From JAYZVT01 sp050248375 (GTDB lineage Bacteria > Pseudomonadota > Alphaproteobacteria > Rhizobiales > Methyloligellaceae), in NCBI GenBank assembly GCA_050248375.1, contig JBFWSL010000071.1:1-13615 (forward strand): a stretch of DNA of 13,615 nucleotides. The letters are read 5' to 3'. A program made the position numbers and the translations under genes. Within the stretch, counting starts at the first letter, position 1, and each line of letters begins with the position of its first letter. The notes beneath the pieces were generated by a model that saw only the letters and a list, made by a program, of their open reading frames with translations, made no database searches and was not told the DNA's origin. Below, piece by piece: positions 6,354-13,117 of the stretch.

Positions 6354-7427
6354 TCACTGGCAAAAGTTGCTCCAGCGCCGTTCGGCCATGTCGAAATGGA
6401 AGTGGTCGCGATGGGCCGCGTTGGCCTCCGGTCCGAGCGCGGTGCCGAAAACCTTGCAGGCGCCTGCGTGCACGTCGCGGAGAAACTGCGCCTTGGGGTC
6501 GGCGGGCAGCGTTTCCGGCTTCGGCCGGGGTTCCGTGCCGGTCTCCAGCAATTCGGCCGTCACCGCTTCCGGCGCGGTCGCCTGTGTACCGGGCACCTGA
6601 TCTGCGGCTTCAGCCGCAGCGGTGGGCTTGGCCGCCGCCTTCTGAACGGCCTGGGCGGCCAGTGGCATGTGTTGCGGCGAAGGTGGCGTCGGCTTTCGCA
6701 GGGGCAGGGGGATGTTGACCGGCAGCGGCCAGTTGTCCAGGACGGTGATCTTCTGGCCGTCCGCGGTTTCGAATGACGCGATGTCGAGCGCATTGGCCAG
6801 CGCGTGCTCGCTGATCGGCTTGCCGGGATCGCCATAGCGATTCCGGCACACATAGGAAGAGACCGTATTGAAGCGGGCAATCGGAGAGCCGAGTTTCGCC
6901 CTTGCTTCCGGCTGCAGCACTTCGCGCACCCAGAGGGACAGCGCGGCAACCATTTCGCAGGTGAGTGTTGCATTTCCACCAATGGAAATGACCGGGTCAC
7001 GGCCAATGGAGGTCAGCTTGAGCGGGATCGCGGCTCCACAGCGTCCCTCCTTTATCGGAAGCTGCTTTTCATAGACCGCGTCGACTCCCTGGAGAAGGGC
7101 GTCACACCGGGTCTGCTGGCCGTCCAGCTCCTCGTCGGTCCATGCCAGTTCGTCCTGCTGGCTCGGGTGTGGCGGCCTCGACTGCGTGGCCGGCCCGGGC
7201 GCTGGTGCAGGCACAGGAACAGACGCGGGAGCGGCGTCGCGCCTTGGATTGCGGAGGGGCAGGGGAGGCGTTGCCGTCTCTTGCGCCTGCGGCAGTGCGG
7301 GTTCGCACGTCAGGGCCGCAAGCACCGCCACAAGAGCCATGGCAAGTCGGGCAATGCGTCTCTGCGTCAAATCGGCAATCCCCGTTGTGGCCAACCACAA
7401 GGCAGTTTGAGGTTTCGTCTGGGGCAT
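6354..7427 (-). CDS. Extensin-like C-terminal domain protein, exported, M15-peptidase-like
   Basis: This is a 357-residue secreted protein of the bacterial extensin-like_C family, whose fold resembles D-Ala-D-Ala carboxypeptidases of the M15 type; a cell-wall role is likely but unproven. The N-terminus carries a basic patch (RRIARLA) and a hydrophobic stretch (MALVAVLAAL) that form a signal sequence, then a Pro/Ala-rich linker. The domain runs from about CDALLQGV. It has His208 and Asp215 in SEHALANALDIASF and the His342-x-His344 pair in HRDHFHFDM, the expected metal-site pattern. About 78 Pro/Ala-rich residues (Trp233 to Lys312) are inserted between these two motifs. I chose the ATG at 7427; the frame extends to a GTG at 7451 without a Shine-Dalgarno, and a TTG at 7370 would give a more compact signal peptide. 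It heads an operon with the AKR and DUF6064 genes. Confidence 0.87.
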   Translation of the reverse strand: MPQTKPQTALWLATTGIADLTQRRIARLAMALVAVLAALTCEPALPQAQETATPPLPLRNPRRDAAPASVPVPAPAPGPATQSRPPHPSQQDELAWTDEELDGQQTRCDALLQGVDAVYEKQLPIKEGRCGAAIPLKLTSIGRDPVISIGGNATLTCEMVAALSLWVREVLQPEARAKLGSPIARFNTVSSYVCRNRYGDPGKPISEHALANALDIASFETADGQKITVLDNWPLPVNIPLPLRKPTPPSPQHMPLAAQAVQKAAAKPTAAAEAADQVPGTQATAPEAVTAELLETGTEPRPKPETLPADPKAQFLRDVHAGACKVFGTALGPEANAAHRDHFHFDMAERRWSNFCQ

Positions 7428-7484
7428 GTATAGCTGCCGCCCGGATTTCACAATGTTTCACCAATCCGCCGGTTTCCGGACAGC

Positions 7485-8555
7485 ATGGGCACAGACGCAG
7501 AATCCGATCTCCTGCTCGAGAAGCGGGACAGGCTCGGCCTGGTGACGTTGAACCGTCCGCGGGCGCTCAACGCGCTGACCTATGAAATGATCGAGAGGCT
7601 GGAGCGCCGGTACATCGACTGGGCCGCGGATCCCGACATCTATGCGGTGGTGATGCGCTCCGGCAGCCCCCGTGCATTTTGCTCCGGCGGCGACATTCGC
7701 GCCCTCTACGACTGGAAGCAGAAGGGCGACATGAAAGCCATTCTCGCTCTCTACGGTTCGGAGTATCAGCACAACTGGTCGCTGGATCGCTTCATCAAAC
7801 CGCACGTCCCGCTGATCGACGGCATGGTCATGGGTGGCGGCGTCGGCATTTCCCTGTTTGGCACTCACCGCGTCGCAGGGCCCGGCTACAGTTTCGCCAT
7901 GCCCGAAGCCGGCATTGGCTTTTTCCCGGATGTGGGCGCCACGTGGTTCCTGCCCAGGCTGGCAGGGGAGACCGGAACCTACCTGGCGCTTACCGGAAGA
8001 AGGGTCGGCCGCGCCGATGCGTACAGGCTCGGTCTCATCACACACTGCATCGCGCCGGGGCATTACGACGCAATCGTTGCGGCCCTCTCGGACGCGGAAC
8101 CGGTCGATCCGCTGCTCGACGGCTTTCATGCCGATCCTGGCGAGGGAGAACTGGAGGCCGTTCAGGATGTCATCGACCGCTGCTTTGCCGCCCCCAGCGT
8201 CGAGGAAGTCCTGGCCCGGCTGGAGTCGGAGAGTGGCGCTCATGAGGAGTGGGCTCGCTCCACGGCGGCGGACATCCGCTCCAAATCCCCGACCAGCCTC
8301 AAGGTCGCCTTCAGGCAGATGCGGATCGGACCGAACCTCTCCCTGAAGGAGGCGCTGAAGCTGGATTTCTGTCTGGCCCGCCGCTTCCTCGAGGGCACCG
8401 ATTTCTATGAAGGCGTCCGCGCCTTGCTCATCGACAAGGACAACAGGCCGGTCTGGTCGCCGGCGCGGCTGGAGGATGTCTCCGACGCCCGGATCGACGC
8501 GCTGTTTGCGCCCCTGTCCGAGGGTGGCCTGGAACTGAAGTACCCCTATACCTGA
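7485..8555 (+). CDS. 3-hydroxyisobutyryl-CoA hydrolase (enoyl-CoA hydratase/isomerase family)
   Basis: This enzyme is predicted to split 3-hydroxyisobutyryl-CoA into 3-hydroxyisobutyrate and CoA, a step of valine breakdown. It has the crotonase fold at 356 residues, the length of the HIBCH-type ECH_2 group rather than of ordinary enoyl-CoA hydratases (about 260). The oxyanion-hole parts are AFCSGGDIRAL and DGMVMGGGVGIS. The catalytic acids expected in this subgroup are Glu141 (in MPEAGIGF) and Asp149 (in FFPDVGATWFLPRL). The C-terminal FYEGVRALLIDKDNRPVW is diagnostic of the hydrolases. The ATG at 7485 follows a GGA six bases upstream. No other valine-pathway gene is in the window, so the substrate comes from family resemblance. 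It is divergent from the extensin-like gene across 57 bp, and the 3' flank has two short hairpins (around 8560-8571 and 8574-8587) but no T-run. Confidence 0.88.
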   Translation: MGTDAESDLLLEKRDRLGLVTLNRPRALNALTYEMIERLERRYIDWAADPDIYAVVMRSGSPRAFCSGGDIRALYDWKQKGDMKAILALYGSEYQHNWSLDRFIKPHVPLIDGMVMGGGVGISLFGTHRVAGPGYSFAMPEAGIGFFPDVGATWFLPRLAGETGTYLALTGRRVGRADAYRLGLITHCIAPGHYDAIVAALSDAEPVDPLLDGFHADPGEGELEAVQDVIDRCFAAPSVEEVLARLESESGAHEEWARSTAADIRSKSPTSLKVAFRQMRIGPNLSLKEALKLDFCLARRFLEGTDFYEGVRALLIDKDNRPVWSPARLEDVSDARIDALFAPLSEGGLELKYPYT

Positions 8556-8619
8556 AAGGCAGGAAAGCCTGTTGCCCTGCGAAGGGCGCGAATTCCGGCG
8601 ACTTTTATCTTTCGCGTTA

Positions 8620-8711
8620 GGACTATTTTAGGCCTTCCCTTTAAGCCGATCTTAGCCCGTCCCCTGTAGTCTCTCCCCAACAATAAAACAGGGACTATCG
8701 TTAAACAGGGG
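8620..8711 (+). promoter_or_regulatory. Candidate operator/leader region of ldtR
   Basis: The 162 bp ahead of the MarR-type gene hold several related short elements. GGACTAT occurs at 8620-8626 and again at 8692-8698. ACAGGG occurs at 8688-8693 and 8705-8710, and its inverse, CCCCTGT, at 8661-8667. GTCCCCTGT (8659-8667) and ACAGGGAC (8688-8695) form an imperfect inverted repeat. The last ACAGGGG overlaps the Shine-Dalgarno of the gene. MarR regulators commonly bind such sites in their own promoters, so autoregulation is likely, but no published LdtR site was compared here. Confidence 0.35.
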
Positions 8712-8717
8712 CAGGTT

Positions 8718-9224
8718 ATGAGTGTTGCGCTGGACTACAGGAACGACCCTGCGCCGGAAAAGACCGGTGTGATGGGTGAGTACATCAAGTCCTTGCGGAT
8801 GATCGAGCGTCTGCATCGTCTGCTGCTTGATGTGATCAAGGACGAGTTCGAGCGGCTTGGCCGCAGCGATGTGAACAGCGTGCAGGCCTTGCTGCTGTTC
8901 AATATCGGCGAGGCCGAGCTTACTGCCGGCGAGCTGAAGAGCCGCGGCTACTACCTGGGCTCGAATGTCTCCTACAATCTCAAGAAGCTGGTGGATGCCG
9001 GTTATATCCATCACGAGCGTTGCGAGGCCGATCGCCGGTCGGTGCGCGTGCGTCTGACGGAGAAGGGCCGCGAGGTGAGCGAGATCATCTCGAACCTGTA
9101 CAATCGCCAGATGAATTCGCTGGCGCAGGTCGGCGACATTCCCGAGGAGAAGCTCGCGCCGCTGAACAACACGCTGATGAAGCTCGAGCGCTTCTGGGCC
9201 GACCAGATCCGCTACAGGCTCTGA
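8718..9224 (+). CDS. ldtR: MarR-family winged-helix regulator, LdtR-like
   Basis: This 168-residue DNA-binding protein is predicted to control the L,D-transpeptidase gene that follows it. LdtR was described in Candidatus Liberibacter and Sinorhizobium as a MarR-type regulator of ldtP. The winged-helix core spans about residues 50-115: a recognition region with SRGYYLGSNVSYNLKKL and a wing DRRSVRVRLTEKG. Flanking helices (GEYIKSLRMIERLHRLLLD; LMKLERFWADQIRYRL) should form the dimer interface. The GSNVSYNLKKL helix and the strict ending match this alphaproteobacterial subgroup well. The ATG start has AGGGG six bases upstream. A strong terminator ends its transcript before ldtP. The leader holds repeats suited to autoregulation. 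The ligand is unknown here. The assignment rests on sequence resemblance plus the ldtP neighbour. Confidence 0.83.
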   Translation: MSVALDYRNDPAPEKTGVMGEYIKSLRMIERLHRLLLDVIKDEFERLGRSDVNSVQALLLFNIGEAELTAGELKSRGYYLGSNVSYNLKKLVDAGYIHHERCEADRRSVRVRLTEKGREVSEIISNLYNRQMNSLAQVGDIPEEKLAPLNNTLMKLERFWADQIRYRL

Positions 9225-9250
9225 TCCAATTCACAGGTTATGTCAGCCTG

Positions 9251-9297
9251 AGCCCCGGGGTAAACGGATAGACTGGTTGCCCCGGGGCTTTCTTTTT
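9251..9297 (+). terminator. Rho-independent terminator after ldtR
   Basis: A perfect 10-bp inverted repeat, AGCCCCGGGG (9251-9260) and CCCCGGGGCT (9280-9289), encloses a 19-base loop and is followed by a T-rich run (TTTCTTTTT, ending at 9297). It lies 26 bp after the ldtR stop and should end that transcript, so ldtP, downstream in the same direction, needs its own promoter. Confidence 0.9.
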
Positions 9298-9443
9298 GCG
9301 CGCAGCGTCGAAAACACCGGAACACGGCTTTTTGACCATTACGCAAGGCACGGGAAGTTCCTATATTCCGGGCGAGTCGTATAAGGTTTCCCGACCGTTT
9401 GACTAGGCCCGCACCCCACGCGGGCAGGGGAGCAGTGCCCGAG

Positions 9444-10739
9444 ATGTTGAAGGAATCGGCACCCAGGCCACGCGCGTCCTTGCGCCGCCGGATGTTTTTC
9501 ATCGCCGCCACTGCTCCGATGCTGCTCGCCGTTTGGCCGGCCGCCGCGGACATCTTCCAGGACCGCTGGAAGCGCAGCGGATGGGAACGCCCCGTCGCCA
9601 GTTCGGTCGCCGGTGATCCGGCAAGGGCCCGCGAGTGGGAAGCTCATCCGCCCGTGGGCCTGCCGACGATTTCCGCCGACAACATCGCGCCCATGAAAGC
9701 GGCCATCAAGCAGTACAGCGAGATCGTTTCCAAGGGGGGCTGGAAGCCTCTGCCCGTCGAGGAGATGAAGCCCGGTTACCAGGGGCCGTCGCTGCCGCTG
9801 CTGCAGGATCGGCTGGCTGCGTCCGGCGACCTGATTCTGCAGGGCGGCTATGCGTCTCGCTTCGACGGTTACGTCGAGGCCGCGGTCCAGCGGTTCCAGA
9901 TCCGGCACGGAATCACCCCGCATGGCTATGTGGACAAGGCGACTGCCCTGGCCATGAACGTGCCGGCCGCCTCGCGCCTCAAGCAGCTTCAGGTCAATCT
10001 CGGGCGGGTGCAGACCCTGAGCAAGTCGGCAGCCAAGCGCTACGTGCTGGTCAACGTTCCGGCCGCCCAGATCGAGGCTGTCCTCGACAACCAGGTGGTC
10101 TCCCGCCATGCCGCGGTGGTCGGCAAGATCGACCGTCAGACGCCCTTGCTCCGCAGCAGCGTTCACGAGATCAACTTCAACCCGTACTGGCACGTGCCCC
10201 AGAGCATCGTCCGCAAGGATCTGGTGCCGAAGGCGCGGGAATACGCGCGCAAGGGCAAGGACATCCTCTCGACGTTCAAGATCGAGGCCTATGACAGTTC
10301 GGGCCGCAAACTCGACTCCCGGAAGATCAACTGGTCTTCGTCCGCGGTCTACGGATATGCCTACCGGCAGCTTCCCTGGGAAGACAACTCCATGGGCTTC
10401 GTGAAGATCAACTTCCACAACGCCCACGCCGTTTACATGCATGACACTCCCTCCAAGAGCCTCTTCGGGCGCAACTTCCGCGCTCACAGCTCAGGCTGTG
10501 TACGGGTTCAGGACGTTCACACCCTGGTGGCCTGGTTGCTGGAGGGCACCGAGAGCTGGGACGAGGCGGCCGTTCGCGCCATCGAGCAGTCCGGCGACCG
10601 CAAGGACGTCAAGTTGAAGCGCCAGACCCCGGTTTATTTCGCCTATGTCTCCGCGTGGGCGACACCCGACGGCGTGGTCAGCTTCCGCCGCGATCTCTAT
10701 CGCAGGGATGGCGTAGGCGCCGCCGCCGCGGCCTATTAG
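9444..10739 (+). CDS. ldtP: L,D-transpeptidase, YkuD domain with peptidoglycan-binding domain (LdtP-like)
   Basis: This periplasmic enzyme is predicted to make 3-3 crosslinks in peptidoglycan or attach proteins to it, using a cysteine and independently of penicillin-binding proteins. Of 431 residues, the first 35 form a signal sequence: an Arg-rich start (RPRASLRRR), the hydrophobic FFIAATAPMLLAVW and a PAAA-D cleavage site. A peptidoglycan-binding-1 domain follows (LPLLQDRLAASGD to GYVDKATALAMNV). The YkuD domain starts at RYVLVNVPAA and holds YMHDTPSKSLFG and HSSGCVRVQDV, with Cys352 as the nucleophile. The long stretch between (NPYWHVPQSIVRKDLVPKA) is typical of the LdtD/YcbB-like class. 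I chose the ATG at 9444. A GTG at 9435 is nearer the AGGGGAG at 9426-9432 and is equally possible; the frame also extends to a TTG at 9399. The upstream ldtR gene is its likely regulator. Confidence 0.92.
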   Translation: MLKESAPRPRASLRRRMFFIAATAPMLLAVWPAAADIFQDRWKRSGWERPVASSVAGDPARAREWEAHPPVGLPTISADNIAPMKAAIKQYSEIVSKGGWKPLPVEEMKPGYQGPSLPLLQDRLAASGDLILQGGYASRFDGYVEAAVQRFQIRHGITPHGYVDKATALAMNVPAASRLKQLQVNLGRVQTLSKSAAKRYVLVNVPAAQIEAVLDNQVVSRHAAVVGKIDRQTPLLRSSVHEINFNPYWHVPQSIVRKDLVPKAREYARKGKDILSTFKIEAYDSSGRKLDSRKINWSSSAVYGYAYRQLPWEDNSMGFVKINFHNAHAVYMHDTPSKSLFGRNFRAHSSGCVRVQDVHTLVAWLLEGTESWDEAAVRAIEQSGDRKDVKLKRQTPVYFAYVSAWATPDGVVSFRRDLYRRDGVGAAAAAY

Positions 10740-10942
10740 GCTGCTGGGACCTGCGCATCCGCACGCGGGTGCGTCGAATGGCCGGTTCTCCTTTCCCGTA
10801 TGCTTCGGCCATATTGATGAGCGTCGCCGCATCATGCGGAAAAAATTGGATGAAATTTCCCGATGAGCGACTAGATTTGGCGTGGGCAAGACTTGAACGT
10901 CACCAGCCGGGGGCAACTCAAGCCTGCAGTCACGGGTGAGCC

Positions 10943-12154
10943 ATGGATTACAACGAGAAATTCGAGGATGCCCTGCGCGCCCTGAAGCAGGAAGGCCGTT
11001 ACCGCGAGTTCGCCGATATCTGCCGCCGCAAGGGGTCTTTCCCGGCCGCGCGACACCATGACACCGATGGTCAGCGCGACATCAAGGTCTGGTGCAGCAA
11101 CGACTATCTCGGCATGGGGCAGCACCCTACGGTGCTTGACGCCATGCACGAAGCCATCGAGGACGTGGGCGCGGGCTCCGGCGGCACCCGGAACATCTCG
11201 GGCACCACTCACTATCATGTCGAACTCGAGCGCGAGCTGGCCGATCTCCACGGCAAGGGAGCGGCGCTTCTGTTCACCTCCGGATATGTCGCCAACGACG
11301 CATCGCTCTCGACGCTTGTCCGGCTGCTGCCCGGATGCGTAATCTTCTCCGACGCCATGAACCACGCTTCCATGATCGAGGGCATACGCCACGGCGGCGG
11401 GCCCAAGCGGATCTGGAGGCACAACGACCTGCGCGACCTTGAGAGCCAGCTCAAGGAATACGACCGCAACACGCCGAAGATCATTGCCTTCGAGTCCGTC
11501 TATTCCATGGATGGAGATATCTCCCCGATTGGCGACATCTGCGAGCTGGCAAGAAAGTACAACGCTCTCACATATCTCGACGAGGTTCACGCGGTCGGCA
11601 TGTACGGCGCGCGCGGCGGCGGTGTCGCCGAACGCGATGGCGTCATGGACCAGGTGGACGTGATCGAGGGCACGCTGGCCAAGGCTTTCGGGCTCATGGG
11701 CGGATATATCGCCGCCCGGCCGGCGATCGTGGACGCCATCCGTTCCTACGCGGCCGGTTTTATCTTCACCACGTCCCTTGCGCCGGCCGTCGTGGCGGGC
11801 GCTCTGGCCAGCGTCCGCCATCTGAAGCAGAGCGGAAAGGAGCGCGACAGCCAGCAGGAGCGGGCGCGCACTCTCAAGGCCCGCCTCGCCCGGGCGGGAT
11901 TGCCGGTTCTCGACAATCCCAGCCATATCGTCCCCGTGATGGTCGGCGATCCCGTGCTCTGCAAGCAGCTTACGGATACGCTGATGCAGCGCTTCGGCAT
12001 CTATGTGCAGCCGATCAATTATCCGACCGTTCCCCGCGGCACCGAGCGCATCCGCCTGACGCCAGGTCCGCTGCATTCCGATGCCGACATGGATCATCTC
12101 CTCGATGCGCTGAATGCGTTGTGGGCGGAGATGAACCTCAAGCGTGCCGCCTGA
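10943..12154 (+). CDS. hemA: 5-aminolevulinate synthase
   Basis: This PLP enzyme joins glycine and succinyl-CoA to give 5-aminolevulinate, the C4 (Shemin) entry to heme that marks alphaproteobacteria. The 403 residues match the family over the whole length. Visible features are WCSNDYLGMGQHP, the glycine-rich GAGSGGTRNISGTTHYH, FESVYSMDGDISPI, the PLP-holding LDEVHAVGMYG, and Lys247 in GTLAKAFGLMGGYIA, which forms the Schiff base. The C-terminal INYPTVPRGTERIRLTPGP is also typical. The ATG at 10943 gives the normal N-terminus (DYNEKFEDAL). Its 3' end overlaps a small gene by 11 bases, so the two are probably translated together. The 203 bp upstream are AT-rich around 10838-10860 and hold an 8-bp direct repeat, but no convincing promoter could be assigned. 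Its product feeds HemB, encoded about 6.4 kb to the left. Confidence 0.96.
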   Translation: MDYNEKFEDALRALKQEGRYREFADICRRKGSFPAARHHDTDGQRDIKVWCSNDYLGMGQHPTVLDAMHEAIEDVGAGSGGTRNISGTTHYHVELERELADLHGKGAALLFTSGYVANDASLSTLVRLLPGCVIFSDAMNHASMIEGIRHGGGPKRIWRHNDLRDLESQLKEYDRNTPKIIAFESVYSMDGDISPIGDICELARKYNALTYLDEVHAVGMYGARGGGVAERDGVMDQVDVIEGTLAKAFGLMGGYIAARPAIVDAIRSYAAGFIFTTSLAPAVVAGALASVRHLKQSGKERDSQQERARTLKARLARAGLPVLDNPSHIVPVMVGDPVLCKQLTDTLMQRFGIYVQPINYPTVPRGTERIRLTPGPLHSDADMDHLLDALNALWAEMNLKRAA

Positions 12155-12371
12155 CAAAAGCGGGCCTCCGCGGCCCGTCGCCCGCGGAGGCGACGGGGAA
12201 ATCTACGTCGAGTTCAAGCAGGTCGGCCAGGTCATGCGCGTCACCGCCATTGACGCCGCGTCCGGTGTCGAAGTGGTCATCATGGGGCCGGTCTCCGCCT
12301 CCCAGGGCGATCTCCAGAAGGTGGCTGTTGCCAAGCTCCGGCGGCGGCTCGGGCAGGAGGGCGGCGCCTGA
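12144..12371 (+). CDS. Small conserved protein, probably DUF6898 family
   Basis: This 75-residue protein has no known function. It has a low-complexity Pro/Arg/Gly-rich start, then a compact block GEIYVEFKQVGQVMRVTAID followed by SGVEVVIMGPVSAS and the basic helix QKVAVAKLRRRLGQ. The strand-strand-helix pattern and the IMGP turn resemble the alphaproteobacterial family DUF6898. The GTG start overlaps the end of hemA by 11 bases, which points to translational coupling and a function tied to hemA expression or simply to cotranscription. No Shine-Dalgarno is clear. The absence of a signal peptide or membrane segment suggests a cytoplasmic protein. It ends 11 bp from the convergent CoA-transferase gene. 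Coding status is supported by the family-like pattern and by the overlap with hemA. Confidence 0.75.
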   Translation: MPPDKSGPPRPVARGGDGEIYVEFKQVGQVMRVTAIDAASGVEVVIMGPVSASQGDLQKVAVAKLRRRLGQEGGA

Positions 12372-12382
12372 CCCGCGCGCCT

Positions 12383-13117
12383 TCAGGCAGCGAACAGTCT
12401 TCGCGCGAAGGCCGGGTAGACACGGGCGATTTCCTGGGCCACCGGGCCGCGTATAAGAGCAAGCCACTGCGGAGAAGGGGGCTCCGTTTCCGGTACTGCC
12501 CCAGAGTCGGGCAGGTCGAACTCGAAGCCTGTCTCGCGCCGGATCTCGTCAAGGCCGTGGCCGGGATGCACGCTGGAGAGGATGAAACGCGCCCTGTCCC
12601 TGTCGAAGGCGAACACGCAGCGGCTCGTTACCAGCGCATGAGGACCGCCCGGCCGGTAGACATTTGGGGGCGACGTCCCCGGAGCGGAAATGAAATCGAC
12701 TTTCCTTACGAGGGTGCGCGGCGTGTGCTCCTCGCGGAACAGGATCACGCGCGGCACCACGAAATACATGTAGGAAGACCCGAAGGAGCCCGGGAAGCGC
12801 GCCTTGGGCCGGTCGGGATCGCCGATATAGACGAGGTTGATGTTGGCCTGTCCGTCGATCTGTGCGCCGCCGAGGAAGAAAGCGTCTATCCGCCCCTGCG
12901 CCGCACAATCGAAGAGCTCGCGGCCGCCGTCCGTGAATGTGATGACGGAAGGATTGCCGAGAAGGGAGACGTTCGGAGTGCCCCCGCCGATGGCCCGCGC
13001 GAGCAGGGCTGCCGAACCGGGTATGGGCGATGCCGCGCCCACCGCGACGTTGCCCAGCCCCATGAGCATCCGCGCGATAGCGGCGATCATGATTTCTTCG
13101 GCCTGGACATCCGTCAC
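12383..13117 (-). CDS. CoA-transferase-fold enzyme, beta subunit (IpdB/GctB-like)
   Basis: This 244-residue subunit belongs to the class I CoA-transferase family, here resembling glutaconate CoA-transferase B and IpdB. Recognisable parts are GNVAVGAASPIPGSAALLARA (residues 22-42, two pieces of the N-terminal motif), LGGAQIDGQANINLVYIGD and, near the middle, KARFPGSFGSSYMYF. True transferases carry a catalytic glutamate (Glu54 in glutaconate CoA-transferase) in a strand like IIFEGG; here that place reads NVSLLGNPS, with Gly54. IpdAB, a cholesterol-ring hydrolase, is a precedent for this fold without transferase chemistry. The GTG start overlaps the alpha-subunit stop (GTGA), a sign of coupled translation and a heterodimer. 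The substrate is unknown, and no neighbouring pathway gene helps. It converges on the small hemA-linked gene with an 11 bp gap and no visible terminator. Confidence 0.88.
   Translation of the reverse strand: MTDVQAEEIMIAAIARMLMGLGNVAVGAASPIPGSAALLARAIGGGTPNVSLLGNPSVITFTDGGRELFDCAAQGRIDAFFLGGAQIDGQANINLVYIGDPDRPKARFPGSFGSSYMYFVVPRVILFREEHTPRTLVRKVDFISAPGTSPPNVYRPGGPHALVTSRCVFAFDRDRARFILSSVHPGHGLDEIRRETGFEFDLPDSGAVPETEPPSPQWLALIRGPVAQEIARVYPAFARRLFAA

Noticed and set aside
7296..7313. Possible lipoprotein cysteine in the extensin-like signal (LAALTC)
   Set aside because: The residues before Cys41 are Ala-Leu-Thr, which do not fit the lipobox (Leu, then small residues, then Gly/Ala/Ser before Cys).
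7458..8243. Open frame on the - strand (261 codons) opposite the hydroxyisobutyryl-CoA hydrolase
   Set aside because: Shadow of the crotonase-fold gene; it also runs across the divergent start region with no motif of its own.
8560..8587. Terminator after the hydroxyisobutyryl-CoA hydrolase gene
   Set aside because: Two hairpins of four base pairs each are present, but both are short and no T-run follows, so intrinsic termination is not supported.
9332..9367. Sigma-70 promoter TTGACC/TATATT for ldtP
   Set aside because: The 24 bp spacing is well outside the 16-19 bp range, so I did not list it as a promoter.
9339..10487. Long open frame on the - strand (382 codons) opposite ldtP
   Set aside because: It is antisense to the YkuD transpeptidase and also crosses its promoter region; no recognisable domain.
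10871..12157. Long open frame on the - strand (428 codons) opposite hemA
   Set aside because: It is antisense to an unmistakable 5-aminolevulinate synthase, with no family motifs and shadow-like composition.
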